Assembly: GCA_027356675.1 (NCBI GenBank)
Contig: DAHVXO010000205.1
Span: forward strand, 1 to 18,193
Direction of reading: 5' to 3'
DNA from: Symbiobacteriaceae bacterium
GTDB taxonomy: Bacteria > Bacillota_E > Symbiobacteriia > Symbiobacteriales > Symbiobacteriaceae
DNA length: 18,193 nt
Shown: positions 7,428-15,213 of the stretch, piece after piece
Layout: the number at the start of each line of letters is the position of its first letter
Position numbering within the stretch: the first letter of the stretch is position 1
The notes under the pieces: generated by a model
Told to the model about the DNA's origin: nothing
Seen by the model: the letters and a program-made list of their open reading frames with translations, nothing else
The model's database searches: none
Translations under genes and position numbers: made by a program

Positions 7428-7445
7428 GCACCCACGAACGGGTGC
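7428..7445 (-). terminator. hairpin between kinase and regulator genes
   Basis: GCACCC (7428-7433) and GGGTGC (7440-7445) form a perfect 6-bp stem with a 6-nt loop. It lies 30 nt after the kinase stop and just upstream of the regulator's own promoter. No T tract follows, so it may attenuate or protect the upstream transcript rather than terminate strongly. Confidence 0.4.
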
Positions 7446-7475
7446 CTGCGGCCCGTGATATGCACGAAAGCGAAG

Positions 7476-8834
7476 TCAGCCGCCCGCTGCGGGAATCGGG
7501 TCGGCACCCTCGCTATCCCCGGCCGCCGGGGCCGTCTCAAACACCTGTTGGAGCGGCAAACGCACCCGAATGGCTGTCCCCCGGCCCGGGCGGCTCCGAA
7601 TTTGGAGCCGGTACTGCTCACCATAGAGCGAAATCAGCCGGTCGTTGACGTTGGTGAGACCGAGTCCCATGTTGTTGCCAAAGCCCTCTTCGAAGACCCG
7701 ACGCAGCCGGTCCTTGTCCATTCCAATCCCGTTATCGAGGATGCAGACGTGGAGTTCATCCTTGACCTTATGCGCCCGGAGCCCGAGGGTCCCGCCGTCT
7801 TCCTTGGGGGCGAGGCCGTGCACCACGGCGTTCTCCACCAGCGGTTGGAGGGTGAGGATGGGTACCTGCACGCCCATGAGCCGGGGATCGATCTTGAGCT
7901 TGATCCGCAACTTCTCGCCGTACCGGGCGGACTCTAGAGAAAGATACGTACTGACGTACTCAATTTCGTCCTGCAAGGTGATGAAGTTGCCCCGGGTCGC
8001 CAGCGACCGCCGGAAGAACTGGGCGAGTGTAATGAGCAGTTCTCGGGACCGCTCCACGTCGGTCCGGGAGAACATGATGATGGTGTTGAGCACGTTGAAC
8101 AGGAAGTGCGGCCGAATCTGGGCCTGAAGCGCCTCCAACCGGGCACGGGTCACTAACTGGCGGTGCCGGTCGGCCTCGGCCGCCTCGATTTGCAGGCCGA
8201 GCAGCGCTGCGATAGAGATGCCCAGCCGGGCCACGTATGTGGGCAAGGGCTGGGGCGAGGCCCGATAGAGCTTGAAAGTCCCGACCACCTTGCCCCGGTA
8301 CTTGAGCGGCGTGATGACGGCGCTCTTGAGTGGATGGGGGCAGTCCGCCTCATCGCAGGAGAGGATGTGCGGGTCAGTGACGATCCTGGTCTCGCCGGTC
8401 TCGATCACGTACCGGGTGGCGCCGGTCAGAATCGGCCCGCCCTGCCGGTGGCGGCGGCAACCGGTGCCGCTGAAGCCGAGGATCTTGTGGTCGTCGGTGA
8501 TGGCGACCGCGTCGACCTCGACGATCTTCCTGATCATCTCGCAGATCTTCTGGGCGGACTCCTCGTTGAGGCCCTGGCGCAAGTAGGCAAGGGTCTCGTC
8601 GCCGATCCGGAGCGTCGTGTCAAAACTGGACAGCGATTCGAGCAGTGCCTCGGTAGGCACATCGGCCGGGTCGGCGGGCGCCCTGAGCAGGTAGACCGCC
8701 GCAGCTACGGTGCCGAAGAGGGCAGCGAGTACCAGCCAGGGTCCGTACGGCTCACCGACCAGGAGCAGGAGGGCTGCGGCGATCGCACCGCCGGCTACGA
8801 TCGCTAGGAATCTCGACTTTTCCTGGTCTTTCAT
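7476..8834 (-). CDS. LytS-type sensor histidine kinase with GAF domain
   Basis: A 452-residue membrane sensor kinase. Two membrane segments (about 9-26 and 31-50) are followed by a GAF domain (about 90-215) and a LytS-type kinase domain. The phosphorylated histidine is His243 in IRPHFLFNVLNTI. The ATPase domain has LVENAVVHG (N box) and DNGIGMD, then GLGLTNVNDRL. The GAF domain carries Cys126, Cys160 and Cys165 (GTGC, then SCDEADCPHP), plus Cys98 just before it, which could bind a metal cluster or sense redox; this is inferred. The five-to-six-helix LytS sensor region is absent. Start M at 8834 is chosen because AAGGAGGG lies 7 nt upstream. The PLD lipoprotein gene ends 19 nt upstream, so they are co-transcribed. 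Confidence 0.93.
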   Translation of the reverse strand: MKDQEKSRFLAIVAGGAIAAALLLLVGEPYGPWLVLAALFGTVAAAVYLLRAPADPADVPTEALLESLSSFDTTLRIGDETLAYLRQGLNEESAQKICEMIRKIVEVDAVAITDDHKILGFSGTGCRRHRQGGPILTGATRYVIETGETRIVTDPHILSCDEADCPHPLKSAVITPLKYRGKVVGTFKLYRASPQPLPTYVARLGISIAALLGLQIEAAEADRHRQLVTRARLEALQAQIRPHFLFNVLNTIIMFSRTDVERSRELLITLAQFFRRSLATRGNFITLQDEIEYVSTYLSLESARYGEKLRIKLKIDPRLMGVQVPILTLQPLVENAVVHGLAPKEDGGTLGLRAHKVKDELHVCILDNGIGMDKDRLRRVFEEGFGNNMGLGLTNVNDRLISLYGEQYRLQIRSRPGRGTAIRVRLPLQQVFETAPAAGDSEGADPIPAAGG

Positions 8835-8853
8835 GGTCATTCCCTCCTTGCGC

Positions 8854-10947
8854 CTAACGGGAGATTTCCGCATAGTTGGAGCGGATTCCTTGCCTGGTGA
8901 TCGCGACCACGCCCCAGGTGCCGCTGAAGTGGGTATCTGCGAACCCGGGGCGCTCCACTTCGCCCAGTTTTACCCAGGTTCCACCGGGGGTCACCTTATA
9001 AAATACCTCGTACCGCACCACATCGAGCTCAGCGTTGGCCGACCAGTCGACGAACGTCCCGGTATTGCGCGGCACGGCCATCACATTCCAGGGGTAATTG
9101 GGCCTGGCACTGGCGTCCCAGTCAAACCGGAAGAGGTCACGGTAGTACTGTGTGAACGCCGGAACCCCATCGAAGCGCAGCGCCAACTCACGGGCATATC
9201 GGAAGGAGTTCTCTGACCCGTTGATGCTGGAGATGACCACACCATCATCCACGATCAACGACTTGTTGTGGTAGGTTCGCCCGACACCGGAAGCGTCCAT
9301 GTTGATCAGGCGTGCCTCCAGCTTCAGGTTCTCCTGCTTCGCCAGGTCGTTAAGATATTGGACGACATAGTGATTGTCGCGGAGACTGTCGAGCTTCACA
9401 CCCTTGCGATCCAGGACCACCTTCACGTCGACGCCGCGCCGGGCCGCCGCGATGATCTCCTGCAAGTACGGCTGCGGATAGCGGGTGAGGTTGTTCGCAT
9501 CCCGTGCGGTTCCCCACCACTTGTTGATGTAGTTGGCGGAGATGAGGAGCTCCTGCTTGGCATTATGCAGCAGACCGAGGAAGCCGTTCTCCCGGTCCAT
9601 GGTGTTATCCGGGGAGAGGATGCGGGTCACGGTGGCATTCCCGCTGACCGTCAGCGCCTGGGGCTTGACCGGCGTGTATTTCATGCAAGGTCCGGCGTCG
9701 TAGTCGTCGGGCTTCAACTGGGCGTCCATCTTTGCATTCCACGGCCGCACTTCGGGCGAACCCGAAGCGATGTCAAAGTCCCAGATTGCTTGAACCAGCT
9801 TGGCGACACCAGCATTCGCCTTGATGACGGCGATCCACTCCCGATTGCCACAGGAGGGATCCGTATTGTACACACTGTTGACCCAGTTGCCAGAGGCGAC
9901 CAGCACGGTCTCGTCGTCAAAGATCCCGTACTTGCTGTGCAGGGGGTTGATGCGGGTAGAGAGGTCGCCGTCCCACTTCCAGTAGTAAAGGATCGAGACG
10001 CCGCCGCGCACCATCCGCTCCTGGACTTGCTTGTCAGACTCAAACAGATCCGAGCCGCCGGGGTTCCGCTCGATGGCGACCTGGACCAACACGCCGCGCT
10101 TGACCGCGGCCATCAGTCGGTTCGCCAGTTCCACAGCCGTGAACTGATACCCCGCTAGCCGGATCGAGCTGCGGGCGGCGTCCACCAAGTCGTATAGGAC
10201 CGGACCGGCGTTGTCCGGGGCGGAGGCTGCGGTCAGGTTCATGAAGCCGGTCACGCTCTTGACCGGAAAGTCGCTCTGCCCGGCGAAGTAGACCCGGCGG
10301 GGGTCCGTGGGCGTGCCACCGGACCAGGCGGTCGCCTGTGGCTCGGTGACGAACTGGTCGCCCTTGTGCATCCGGGTGAGCACCTGGTTCGCCGGAGCCA
10401 ACGGGAAGGAAGTGACGAACTGCACGGCCGGCCCAATCCAGGGCGCCGGCGGGTTTCCCACGTTCCCGTAGACGAGAATATCCGCCAGATTGTTGCGGTC
10501 GTCAAAAAGCCATACCACATCCGCCTGATCGTTCATGATGGGTAGCTTTTGATCAGGCATTTTGAGATCGGGCACTGCTTTGTCGGTATCCGTGCCGAAC
10601 TCAAAGTCCGGCATAAAGTTCCAGTACTTCTTGAAATACTCCACGCTGTCCGCTGCGTAGACGATCTGTCCAGGCTTGAGCGTAACGGCGGGCAGCAGAA
10701 CGGAACCCTCGTTGGTTCGCAGCACCCAGCCGCTAATGAATCGGGGCTGTGCCCCGGTATTGACGATGGCGAACGCTTCGCCCTGACCTTTGGCGTGCAC
10801 GAGCTTGCTCTTGCGGGCCACGGGGAGCACCTGGTAGAGCCTGACGTCTTCAGTCGCCTTTCGGTCGCTCTGGCTCACACAGGAGGCGAGCAGCGGCACC
10901 CCGAACAGAATGGAGAGAATGAGGGAGAGCCAGCGCCGACGTAACAC
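8854..10947 (-). CDS. lipoprotein with LTD-like, two phospholipase D and FN3-like domains
   Basis: A 697-residue surface lipoprotein. The start is GTG 10947 (VLRRRWLSLILSILFG), with GGGAAGG 7 nt upstream; the longer frame to 11037 lacks a signal peptide. The lipobox LLASC puts the lipidated cysteine at residue 23. Residues about 45-170 resemble a lamin-tail (LTD) beta domain (FAIVNTG, ISGWVL, LKPGQIVYAA). Two HxKxxxxD phospholipase D motifs follow: HSKYGIFD at His337 and HNKSLIVD at His560. Each is followed by the expected Gly/Ser-Asn segment (ASGNW; SINGSEN), so the catalytic pair looks intact. The last 80 or so residues look FN3-like. PLD enzymes cut phosphodiesters (phospholipids or nucleic acids); an LTD domain often accompanies extracellular nucleases. 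It is the first gene of an operon with the LytS/LytTR genes. Confidence 0.88.
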   Translation of the reverse strand: MLRRRWLSLILSILFGVPLLASCVSQSDRKATEDVRLYQVLPVARKSKLVHAKGQGEAFAIVNTGAQPRFISGWVLRTNEGSVLLPAVTLKPGQIVYAADSVEYFKKYWNFMPDFEFGTDTDKAVPDLKMPDQKLPIMNDQADVVWLFDDRNNLADILVYGNVGNPPAPWIGPAVQFVTSFPLAPANQVLTRMHKGDQFVTEPQATAWSGGTPTDPRRVYFAGQSDFPVKSVTGFMNLTAASAPDNAGPVLYDLVDAARSSIRLAGYQFTAVELANRLMAAVKRGVLVQVAIERNPGGSDLFESDKQVQERMVRGGVSILYYWKWDGDLSTRINPLHSKYGIFDDETVLVASGNWVNSVYNTDPSCGNREWIAVIKANAGVAKLVQAIWDFDIASGSPEVRPWNAKMDAQLKPDDYDAGPCMKYTPVKPQALTVSGNATVTRILSPDNTMDRENGFLGLLHNAKQELLISANYINKWWGTARDANNLTRYPQPYLQEIIAAARRGVDVKVVLDRKGVKLDSLRDNHYVVQYLNDLAKQENLKLEARLINMDASGVGRTYHNKSLIVDDGVVISSINGSENSFRYARELALRFDGVPAFTQYYRDLFRFDWDASARPNYPWNVMAVPRNTGTFVDWSANAELDVVRYEVFYKVTPGGTWVKLGEVERPGFADTHFSGTWGVVAITRQGIRSNYAEISR

Positions 10948-11041
10948 GGTCGCACCTTCCCTTTCGCCAAGCTGAAGCTCTGATTCGCTTCCGGTCCCTG
11001 GTTTGCCTGCACCGACCGCGCAGAATGGGAGGATCATCCGC

Positions 11042-12031
11042 TTGCCAGATCAACACCCGCCGTACCAGTCGCCGACCGAGGTCGCACCCGGCATCTACCT
11101 GGCGCCCATCCCGATTCCGATCCCGCTGAAGTATGTCAACTGTTATGTCTGTCGCGGCCCCTCCGGGTGGACTGTGGTGGACACTGGCTTTCACGATGAC
11201 CTGGCCGAGGACGCCTGGCCCCGTGTCCTGGCCGAGCTGGGAATCCGGTTTCAGGATCTGGACCAGATCCTCGTCACGCATTATCACCCGGATCATATCG
11301 GGGCGGCGGGGTGGCTCCAGGAGCTCAGCGGCGCCCCCGTCTACCTCCACGAACCGGAGCGCCAGCAGGTGAATCTATTCTGGGGGACGCGGGATCAGGC
11401 GGCGGACGTGCTACGAGACTTCTTCGCGGCGGAGGGGATGCCGACAGAGATCGCGGCGCAAATCGGCATGCATCATTTCCATCAATGGAAGATTGTCCAG
11501 CCGGCGCCGATGCTGACCCCGCTGCCCACCGGGTCGCAGATGCGGATCGGGGCGGATCACTACCAGGTGCTCTGGACCCCGGGCCACTCCGATGGGCTGT
11601 CGATCTTCTGGAACCCGGCCACCGGCCTGCTCTTCGCCAACGACATGATCCTGAACCGGATCACGCCGAACGTGAGCCTGTGGCCCCGCTGCCGGCCCAA
11701 CCCCCTGGAGGATTATCTGGCCTCGCTGGCCCGGGTCGAGGGCCTGGGAGCGAAGCTGGCGCTGCCTGGCCACCGTACCATGATCACGGATGTGGCCGGC
11801 CGGGCAGCGGAGATTCGCCATCACCACGGCAAGCGGCTGGCTCAGATGGAGCGGCTTTGCGACGGCATCCGGGGCGCCACGGCCTGGGAGGTCTGCGAGC
11901 AGGTCTTCCGGATCACGGAGCTCACCGTTCACCAGGTGCGGTTCGCCATGTCAGAGACGCTGGCGCACCTGGTCTATATGGAAAAGCAGGGTCGGCTGAT
12001 CAAGCGGGGGAACCGCTTCGTACAGGCCTGA
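11042..12031 (+). CDS. metallo-beta-lactamase-fold hydrolase with C-terminal winged helix
   Basis: A 329-residue cytosolic metal-dependent hydrolase. The metal-binding set is complete: THYHPDH gives His80, His82, Asp84 and His85; GHSDG gives His182; Asp201 (NDMIL) and His244 (PGHRT) complete it. The C-terminal 70 residues (VCEQVFRITELTVHQVRFAMSETLAHLVYMEKQGRLI) look like the winged helix found in LACTB2-like members, which often act on RNA or thioesters. The start TTG 11042 is chosen because GGGAGG (11027-11032) lies 9 nt upstream; upstream in-frame codons have no ribosome binding site. It is divergent from the PLD operon across 94 bp and ends in a strong hairpin. The substrate cannot be assigned. 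Confidence 0.88.
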   Translation: MPDQHPPYQSPTEVAPGIYLAPIPIPIPLKYVNCYVCRGPSGWTVVDTGFHDDLAEDAWPRVLAELGIRFQDLDQILVTHYHPDHIGAAGWLQELSGAPVYLHEPERQQVNLFWGTRDQAADVLRDFFAAEGMPTEIAAQIGMHHFHQWKIVQPAPMLTPLPTGSQMRIGADHYQVLWTPGHSDGLSIFWNPATGLLFANDMILNRITPNVSLWPRCRPNPLEDYLASLARVEGLGAKLALPGHRTMITDVAGRAAEIRHHHGKRLAQMERLCDGIRGATAWEVCEQVFRITELTVHQVRFAMSETLAHLVYMEKQGRLIKRGNRFVQA

Positions 12032-12039
12032 CGAAAACA

Positions 12040-12071
12040 GGGCTCCGTACCGCTCTATGCGGACGGAGCCC
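12040..12071. terminator. strong hairpin terminator between convergent genes
   Basis: GGGCTCCGT (12040-12048) and ACGGAGCCC (12063-12071) pair perfectly over 9 bp, with further inner pairing (CCGC/GCGG) around TCTAT. On the minus strand the 3' side is followed by GTTTTCGT, giving a T tract that would end lipA/lipB-like transcription. It also lies 8 nt after the hydrolase stop. Confidence 0.8.
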
Positions 12072-12108
12072 GTGCCATGTATGGGAGCGCCCTGATGGAC
12101 GCCAAGGC

Positions 12109-12624
12109 CTAGCCTTGCGGTCGCATGCTCTCCTCATAGGCCACCGGGTGTGTGGCGGCCGGCTGATACCCCAGTTGCTCTTCAAAGTGGTAAGCGATGG
12201 CGTTGCGCAATGCCGCCGCCTGCAGTCCTGCAAGCTCAACCACAAGCAGCCCGACCGCGACCCCACCGTGAACCGACACCCGCACGGACCCCATCTGACG
12301 ATCCCCGGCGAACAGGCCGGAACCTTTCGCGTATACCCCCGCCTCAACCCCGTAGTGCGCCAGTGCACGCCGGACGGCCTCATGCAGACCCGACACGAAT
12401 CCGGCGACCGGATCCACCGTTGCCTGCCGCCCCCAGCCCACCACGGCGTAGGCGGCGAGTTGGTCCGGCCCAAACTCTCCCTCGGCCTCCCGCGGCTGCC
12501 AAAAGCAGAGCAAATCGCGGCAGGCATCCACCCGCCGGCGAGCAGTCATATCCCCCAGCCAGGCTCGGGCGTCAGCCGGCGCAATCCGCCCGAGGTTCAA
12601 CAGCAAATACTCTCGCAGCAGCAC
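12109..12624 (-). CDS. LipB-like protein lacking octanoyltransferase catalytic residues
   Basis: A 171-residue protein. Its sequence follows the LipB fold: EYLLLNLGRIAPADARAWL resembles the LipB N-terminus, GPDQLAAYAVVGWG the GPGQLvgYPil segment, then LHEAVRRALAHYGVEAGVYAKGSGLF and MGSVRVSVHGGVAVGLLVVEL its core. Octanoyltransferases are about 210-240 residues. Here roughly 35 residues containing the RGG substrate motif are missing before GPDQL, the catalytic lysine position appears to be Gln (DRQMGS), and there is no NPCG cysteine at the C-terminus. Activity is therefore unlikely. The start is GTG 12624, with AGGAGG 7 nt upstream overlapping the lipA stop, 11 nt apart, so translation is coupled to lipA. 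The intact frame and ribosome binding site argue that it is kept, as an accessory or regulatory subunit or a scaffold, rather than simply decaying. Confidence 0.7.
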   Translation of the reverse strand: MLLREYLLLNLGRIAPADARAWLGDMTARRRVDACRDLLCFWQPREAEGEFGPDQLAAYAVVGWGRQATVDPVAGFVSGLHEAVRRALAHYGVEAGVYAKGSGLFAGDRQMGSVRVSVHGGVAVGLLVVELAGLQAAALRNAIAYHFEEQLGYQPAATHPVAYEESMRPQG

Positions 12625-12635
12625 ACCCCGGCCTC

Positions 12636-13610
12636 CTACTCCACCAGGATCCGCCCCGATGCCTCATGACCCTTGCGCCGTGCGACCGCTGCGGCCGACT
12701 GTTCGTCGGCGTGGTAGCTGGAGCGGACCAGCGGTCCCGACTGCACGTGAGCAAAACCCCGAGCGAGCCCCTCATCCCGCAGCCGGTCGAACTCGGCCGG
12801 TGTGTAGAACTTCTCCACCGCCAGGTGCCGGATGGTCGGCCGCAGGTACTGCCCAAAGGTGACGATGTCTACCTGATTGGCCCGCAGGTCGTCCATCGCC
12901 GCGCAGAGTTCGGCGAAGGTCTCCCCAAGTCCCACCATGATCGATGACTTGGTGGGGATGTCGGGCTTGAGTTCCTTGGCCCGGCGCAGCAGTTCCAGCG
13001 AGCGGTCGTACTTCGCCCGGGAACGAACCCGGTCGGAGAGCCGCCGTACGGTCTCGATGTTGTGGTTGAGCACGTCAGGCTCGGCATCCATCACGACCGT
13101 GAGTGCGTCCAGGTCCCCCTGGAAATCGGAAATCAGCACCTCGACCCCCGTCCTTGGGATCTTGCGGCGAATGGCCCTGACCGTCTCCGCAAAGATGCCG
13201 GCCCCGCCATCGGGCAGGTCGTCACGTGCCACGGAGGTCACCACGACGTGGCGCAGGTCCATTTCCACGCAGGCGTCGGCCACCCGCTCCGGTTCCGCCA
13301 GGTCGAGCCCCGATGGGGCACCGGAGTTGACGGCACAGAACCCGCAGTTGCGGGTGCAGACATCGCCCAGAATCATAAAAGTCGCGATTCGGCGGTTCCA
13401 GCAGTCGAATATATTAGGGCAACGGGCCTCCTCGCACACGGTGTGCAGGCCCTGGGAACGCATGAGCCGCTTCAGTTCGCCGAACTCCCGGTTGGTCTGG
13501 AGGCTGATCTTCAGCCATTCGGGCTTGCGGCTGACGTCCGCCTTGCTGCGGCCAGGCACGACGGGTAGTTCGAGGTCGGCATCGATCTTGAACTCGGCCA
13601 AGGTGCTCAC
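12636..13610 (-). CDS. lipA: lipoyl synthase
   Basis: Radical SAM enzyme that inserts two sulfurs into protein-bound octanoyl groups to make lipoyl cofactor, as needed by the E2 protein encoded next door. It is 324 residues. The auxiliary cluster cysteines are Cys59, Cys64 and Cys70 ([12 protein letters not shown]). The radical SAM cysteines are Cys85, Cys89 and Cys92 (CTRNCGFC). The C-terminal [13 protein letters not shown] carries the conserved RSSY serine that ligates the auxiliary cluster. The start is GTG 13610, whose ribosome binding site (GGGGAA) is very close; TTG 13601 has a better spacing and could be the real start, nine bases further in. A LipB-like gene follows 11 nt after the stop. 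Confidence 0.97.
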   Translation of the reverse strand: MSTLAEFKIDADLELPVVPGRSKADVSRKPEWLKISLQTNREFGELKRLMRSQGLHTVCEEARCPNIFDCWNRRIATFMILGDVCTRNCGFCAVNSGAPSGLDLAEPERVADACVEMDLRHVVVTSVARDDLPDGGAGIFAETVRAIRRKIPRTGVEVLISDFQGDLDALTVVMDAEPDVLNHNIETVRRLSDRVRSRAKYDRSLELLRRAKELKPDIPTKSSIMVGLGETFAELCAAMDDLRANQVDIVTFGQYLRPTIRHLAVEKFYTPAEFDRLRDEGLARGFAHVQSGPLVRSSYHADEQSAAAVARRKGHEASGRILVE

Positions 13611-13638
13611 TTCCCCACTAGGTGGTCTTGTCTCATCT

Positions 13639-13667
13639 AGTCTACTAGGTCAGGCCGCCGCATGCAA
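13639..13667 (-). promoter_or_regulatory. candidate lipA promoter
   Basis: On the minus strand TTGCAT (13667-13662) and TAGACT (13644-13639, 4 of 6 to consensus) are 17 bp apart, predicting a start near 13632 and a short leader. CTAG tetranucleotides cluster here (13637, 13645, 13617), giving an imperfect inverted repeat CTAGT-CT-ACTAG over the -10. The -35 match is weak. Confidence 0.35.
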
Positions 13668-13796
13668 CGACTGGAAGGATTCCCGCCTGCCGCAGGGGAA
13701 CTGAAGCAGCGAACTCCTGGCCTTCGCGCTGCTCACCGGCAACTTCGGGTTGGCGGGAACCATGTTGCGGGGTTCAATTTTAGAAGCACGCGACAC

Positions 13797-13821
13797 GGCC
13801 CGGGCAGTCACTGCCCGGGCC
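13797..13821 (-). terminator. terminator hairpin after bkdB
   Basis: GGCCCGGGCAG (13797-13807) and CTGCCCGGGCC (13811-13821) form an 11-bp perfect stem with a 3-nt loop, 11 nt beyond the bkdB stop on the minus strand. The T tract is poor. It separates the bkd operon from lipA. Confidence 0.75.
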
Positions 13822-13832
13822 CGCTTCATGCC

Positions 13833-15122
13833 TTAGTAGAGCGTGACCGTCCCTGGCCCGTAGCCCTCCAGGCGGCGTTTAACCGCCTGCAAGAACTTGC
13901 CGCTGACCAGTCCATCCAGGACCCGGTGGTCGAGGCTCATGCACATGTGCATCATGGAGCGAATGGCGATGGCGTCGCCCTCCACCACCACCGGCGTCCT
14001 GGTGATCGCCTCAAAGCTGACAATCGCCGCCTGCGGGTAGTTGATGATGGGCGCCGAGATGTACGACCCAAAGTAGCCCGTGTTGTTGACGGTAAAGGTG
14101 CCGCCGCTGATGTCATCCATGGTGAGCTTGCCGGCACGCGCCCGGCCCGCCAGGTCCGCCACGGCATGGTTCAGGCCCGTGATGGAGAGCCGGTCGGCGT
14201 GCTTGATGACCGGCACGGCCAGGGAGGTCTCCGTCGCCACTGCGATGGAGATGTTCAGATCCTGCTTGACGATGATCGTCTCGCCCGCCCACTGGCTGTT
14301 GATAATCGGAAACTCCCGCAGCGACTCGACCACAGCCTTGATGAAGAAGGGCACGTAGGAGAGGCTGATACCCTCCCGGCGCTTGAACTCCTCGCCTTGC
14401 TGCTCCCGGAGCTTGACCAGACCGGTCACGTCCACGGGCATCATCGTCCACGCGTGGGGCGCCTCGTGCTTGGACTGGACCATCTTCTCAGCGATGCGCC
14501 GGCGCACGGCGTCGACGGGGATGGCCTGGTCGGCGGCCCCAGGCTGGGGAACGGGGGACGAGGTATGAGTCGGGATCGGGACCGCAGCCGAGGTAAGGGC
14601 AGTCGGGGCGTGGGCCGGGGCAGCGGGGCTCGTAACCTGTGCCGCCACTCCACCGGCCGCGATATAGGCCTCCACATCCTTTCGGGTGATGCGCCCGCCC
14701 GTGCCCGTGCCTGCCACGCGGGTGAGGTCCACCCCCTGCTCCTGGGCCATCCGCATCACGACGGGGCTGTACCGCCCGCCCTCGCGTACATGCGAAGCGG
14801 TCGCGGGAACGGCCGCAGCCACAGCGGCGACCCGGGCTGGTGCGGGTACGTCCACCTCGGTGGCCGCTGAACCCGCAGCGCCAGTACTGCCGGCCGCCTC
14901 CAAGCTGGCGATCAGCGTGCCCACCTTGACCGTAGCACCCTCGGCCACGTGGAGATCCGTGATCTTCCCATCGGCCGGCGCCGGAATCTCCGCGTTCACC
15001 TTATCCGTAATCACCTCGGCGATGGGCTGGTACTGCTGTACCCGATCCCCGGGACCCACCAACCACTTGCCGATGGTGCCCTCCGTAACCGATTCGCCGA
15101 GCTGCGGCATCTTGATCTCCAA
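13833..15122 (-). CDS. bkdB: dihydrolipoyl acyltransferase (E2) of branched-chain 2-oxoacid dehydrogenase
   Basis: The 429-residue core subunit that takes the acyl group from E1 on its lipoyl arm and passes it to CoA. It has an N-terminal lipoyl domain with the modified lysine at Lys41 (TDKVNAE), a Pro/Ala-rich linker, a peripheral subunit-binding domain (SPVVMRMAQEQGVDLTRVAG), a second linker, and a catalytic domain ending with SLDHRVLDG, where His399 and Asp403 are the active-site pair. The start TTG 15122 is chosen because it gives the canonical LEIKMPQLGES N-terminus with AGGAGG 8 nt upstream; the frame is open further up but unrelated. It follows E1-beta by 91 bp. The branched-chain assignment rests on E1 motifs and gene order. 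Confidence 0.93.
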   Translation of the reverse strand: MEIKMPQLGESVTEGTIGKWLVGPGDRVQQYQPIAEVITDKVNAEIPAPADGKITDLHVAEGATVKVGTLIASLEAAGSTGAAGSAATEVDVPAPARVAAVAAAVPATASHVREGGRYSPVVMRMAQEQGVDLTRVAGTGTGGRITRKDVEAYIAAGGVAAQVTSPAAPAHAPTALTSAAVPIPTHTSSPVPQPGAADQAIPVDAVRRRIAEKMVQSKHEAPHAWTMMPVDVTGLVKLREQQGEEFKRREGISLSYVPFFIKAVVESLREFPIINSQWAGETIIVKQDLNISIAVATETSLAVPVIKHADRLSITGLNHAVADLAGRARAGKLTMDDISGGTFTVNNTGYFGSYISAPIINYPQAAIVSFEAITRTPVVVEGDAIAIRSMMHMCMSLDHRVLDGLVSGKFLQAVKRRLEGYGPGTVTLY

Positions 15123-15213
15123 AGCCAGAGCCTCCTTGTGGTCTAGCACGAGGCCGAGACCGTTTTCGTCAGCAGGGGCTTCGACCGGTCCGGCAACCCC
15201 CTCCCCCTGGGAA

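Noticed and set aside
10948..11041. LytTR binding sites upstream of the PLD lipoprotein
   Set aside because: Only a short direct repeat (AAGCT-g-AAGCT) is visible; no pair of LytTR-like half sites at the usual spacing.
11311..12669. Plus-strand open frame of 452 codons across the hydrolase and LipB-like genes
   Set aside because: It is out of frame with the metallo-hydrolase, crosses a strong terminator hairpin, and its Gly/Ala/Arg/Pro-rich composition is that of a shadow.
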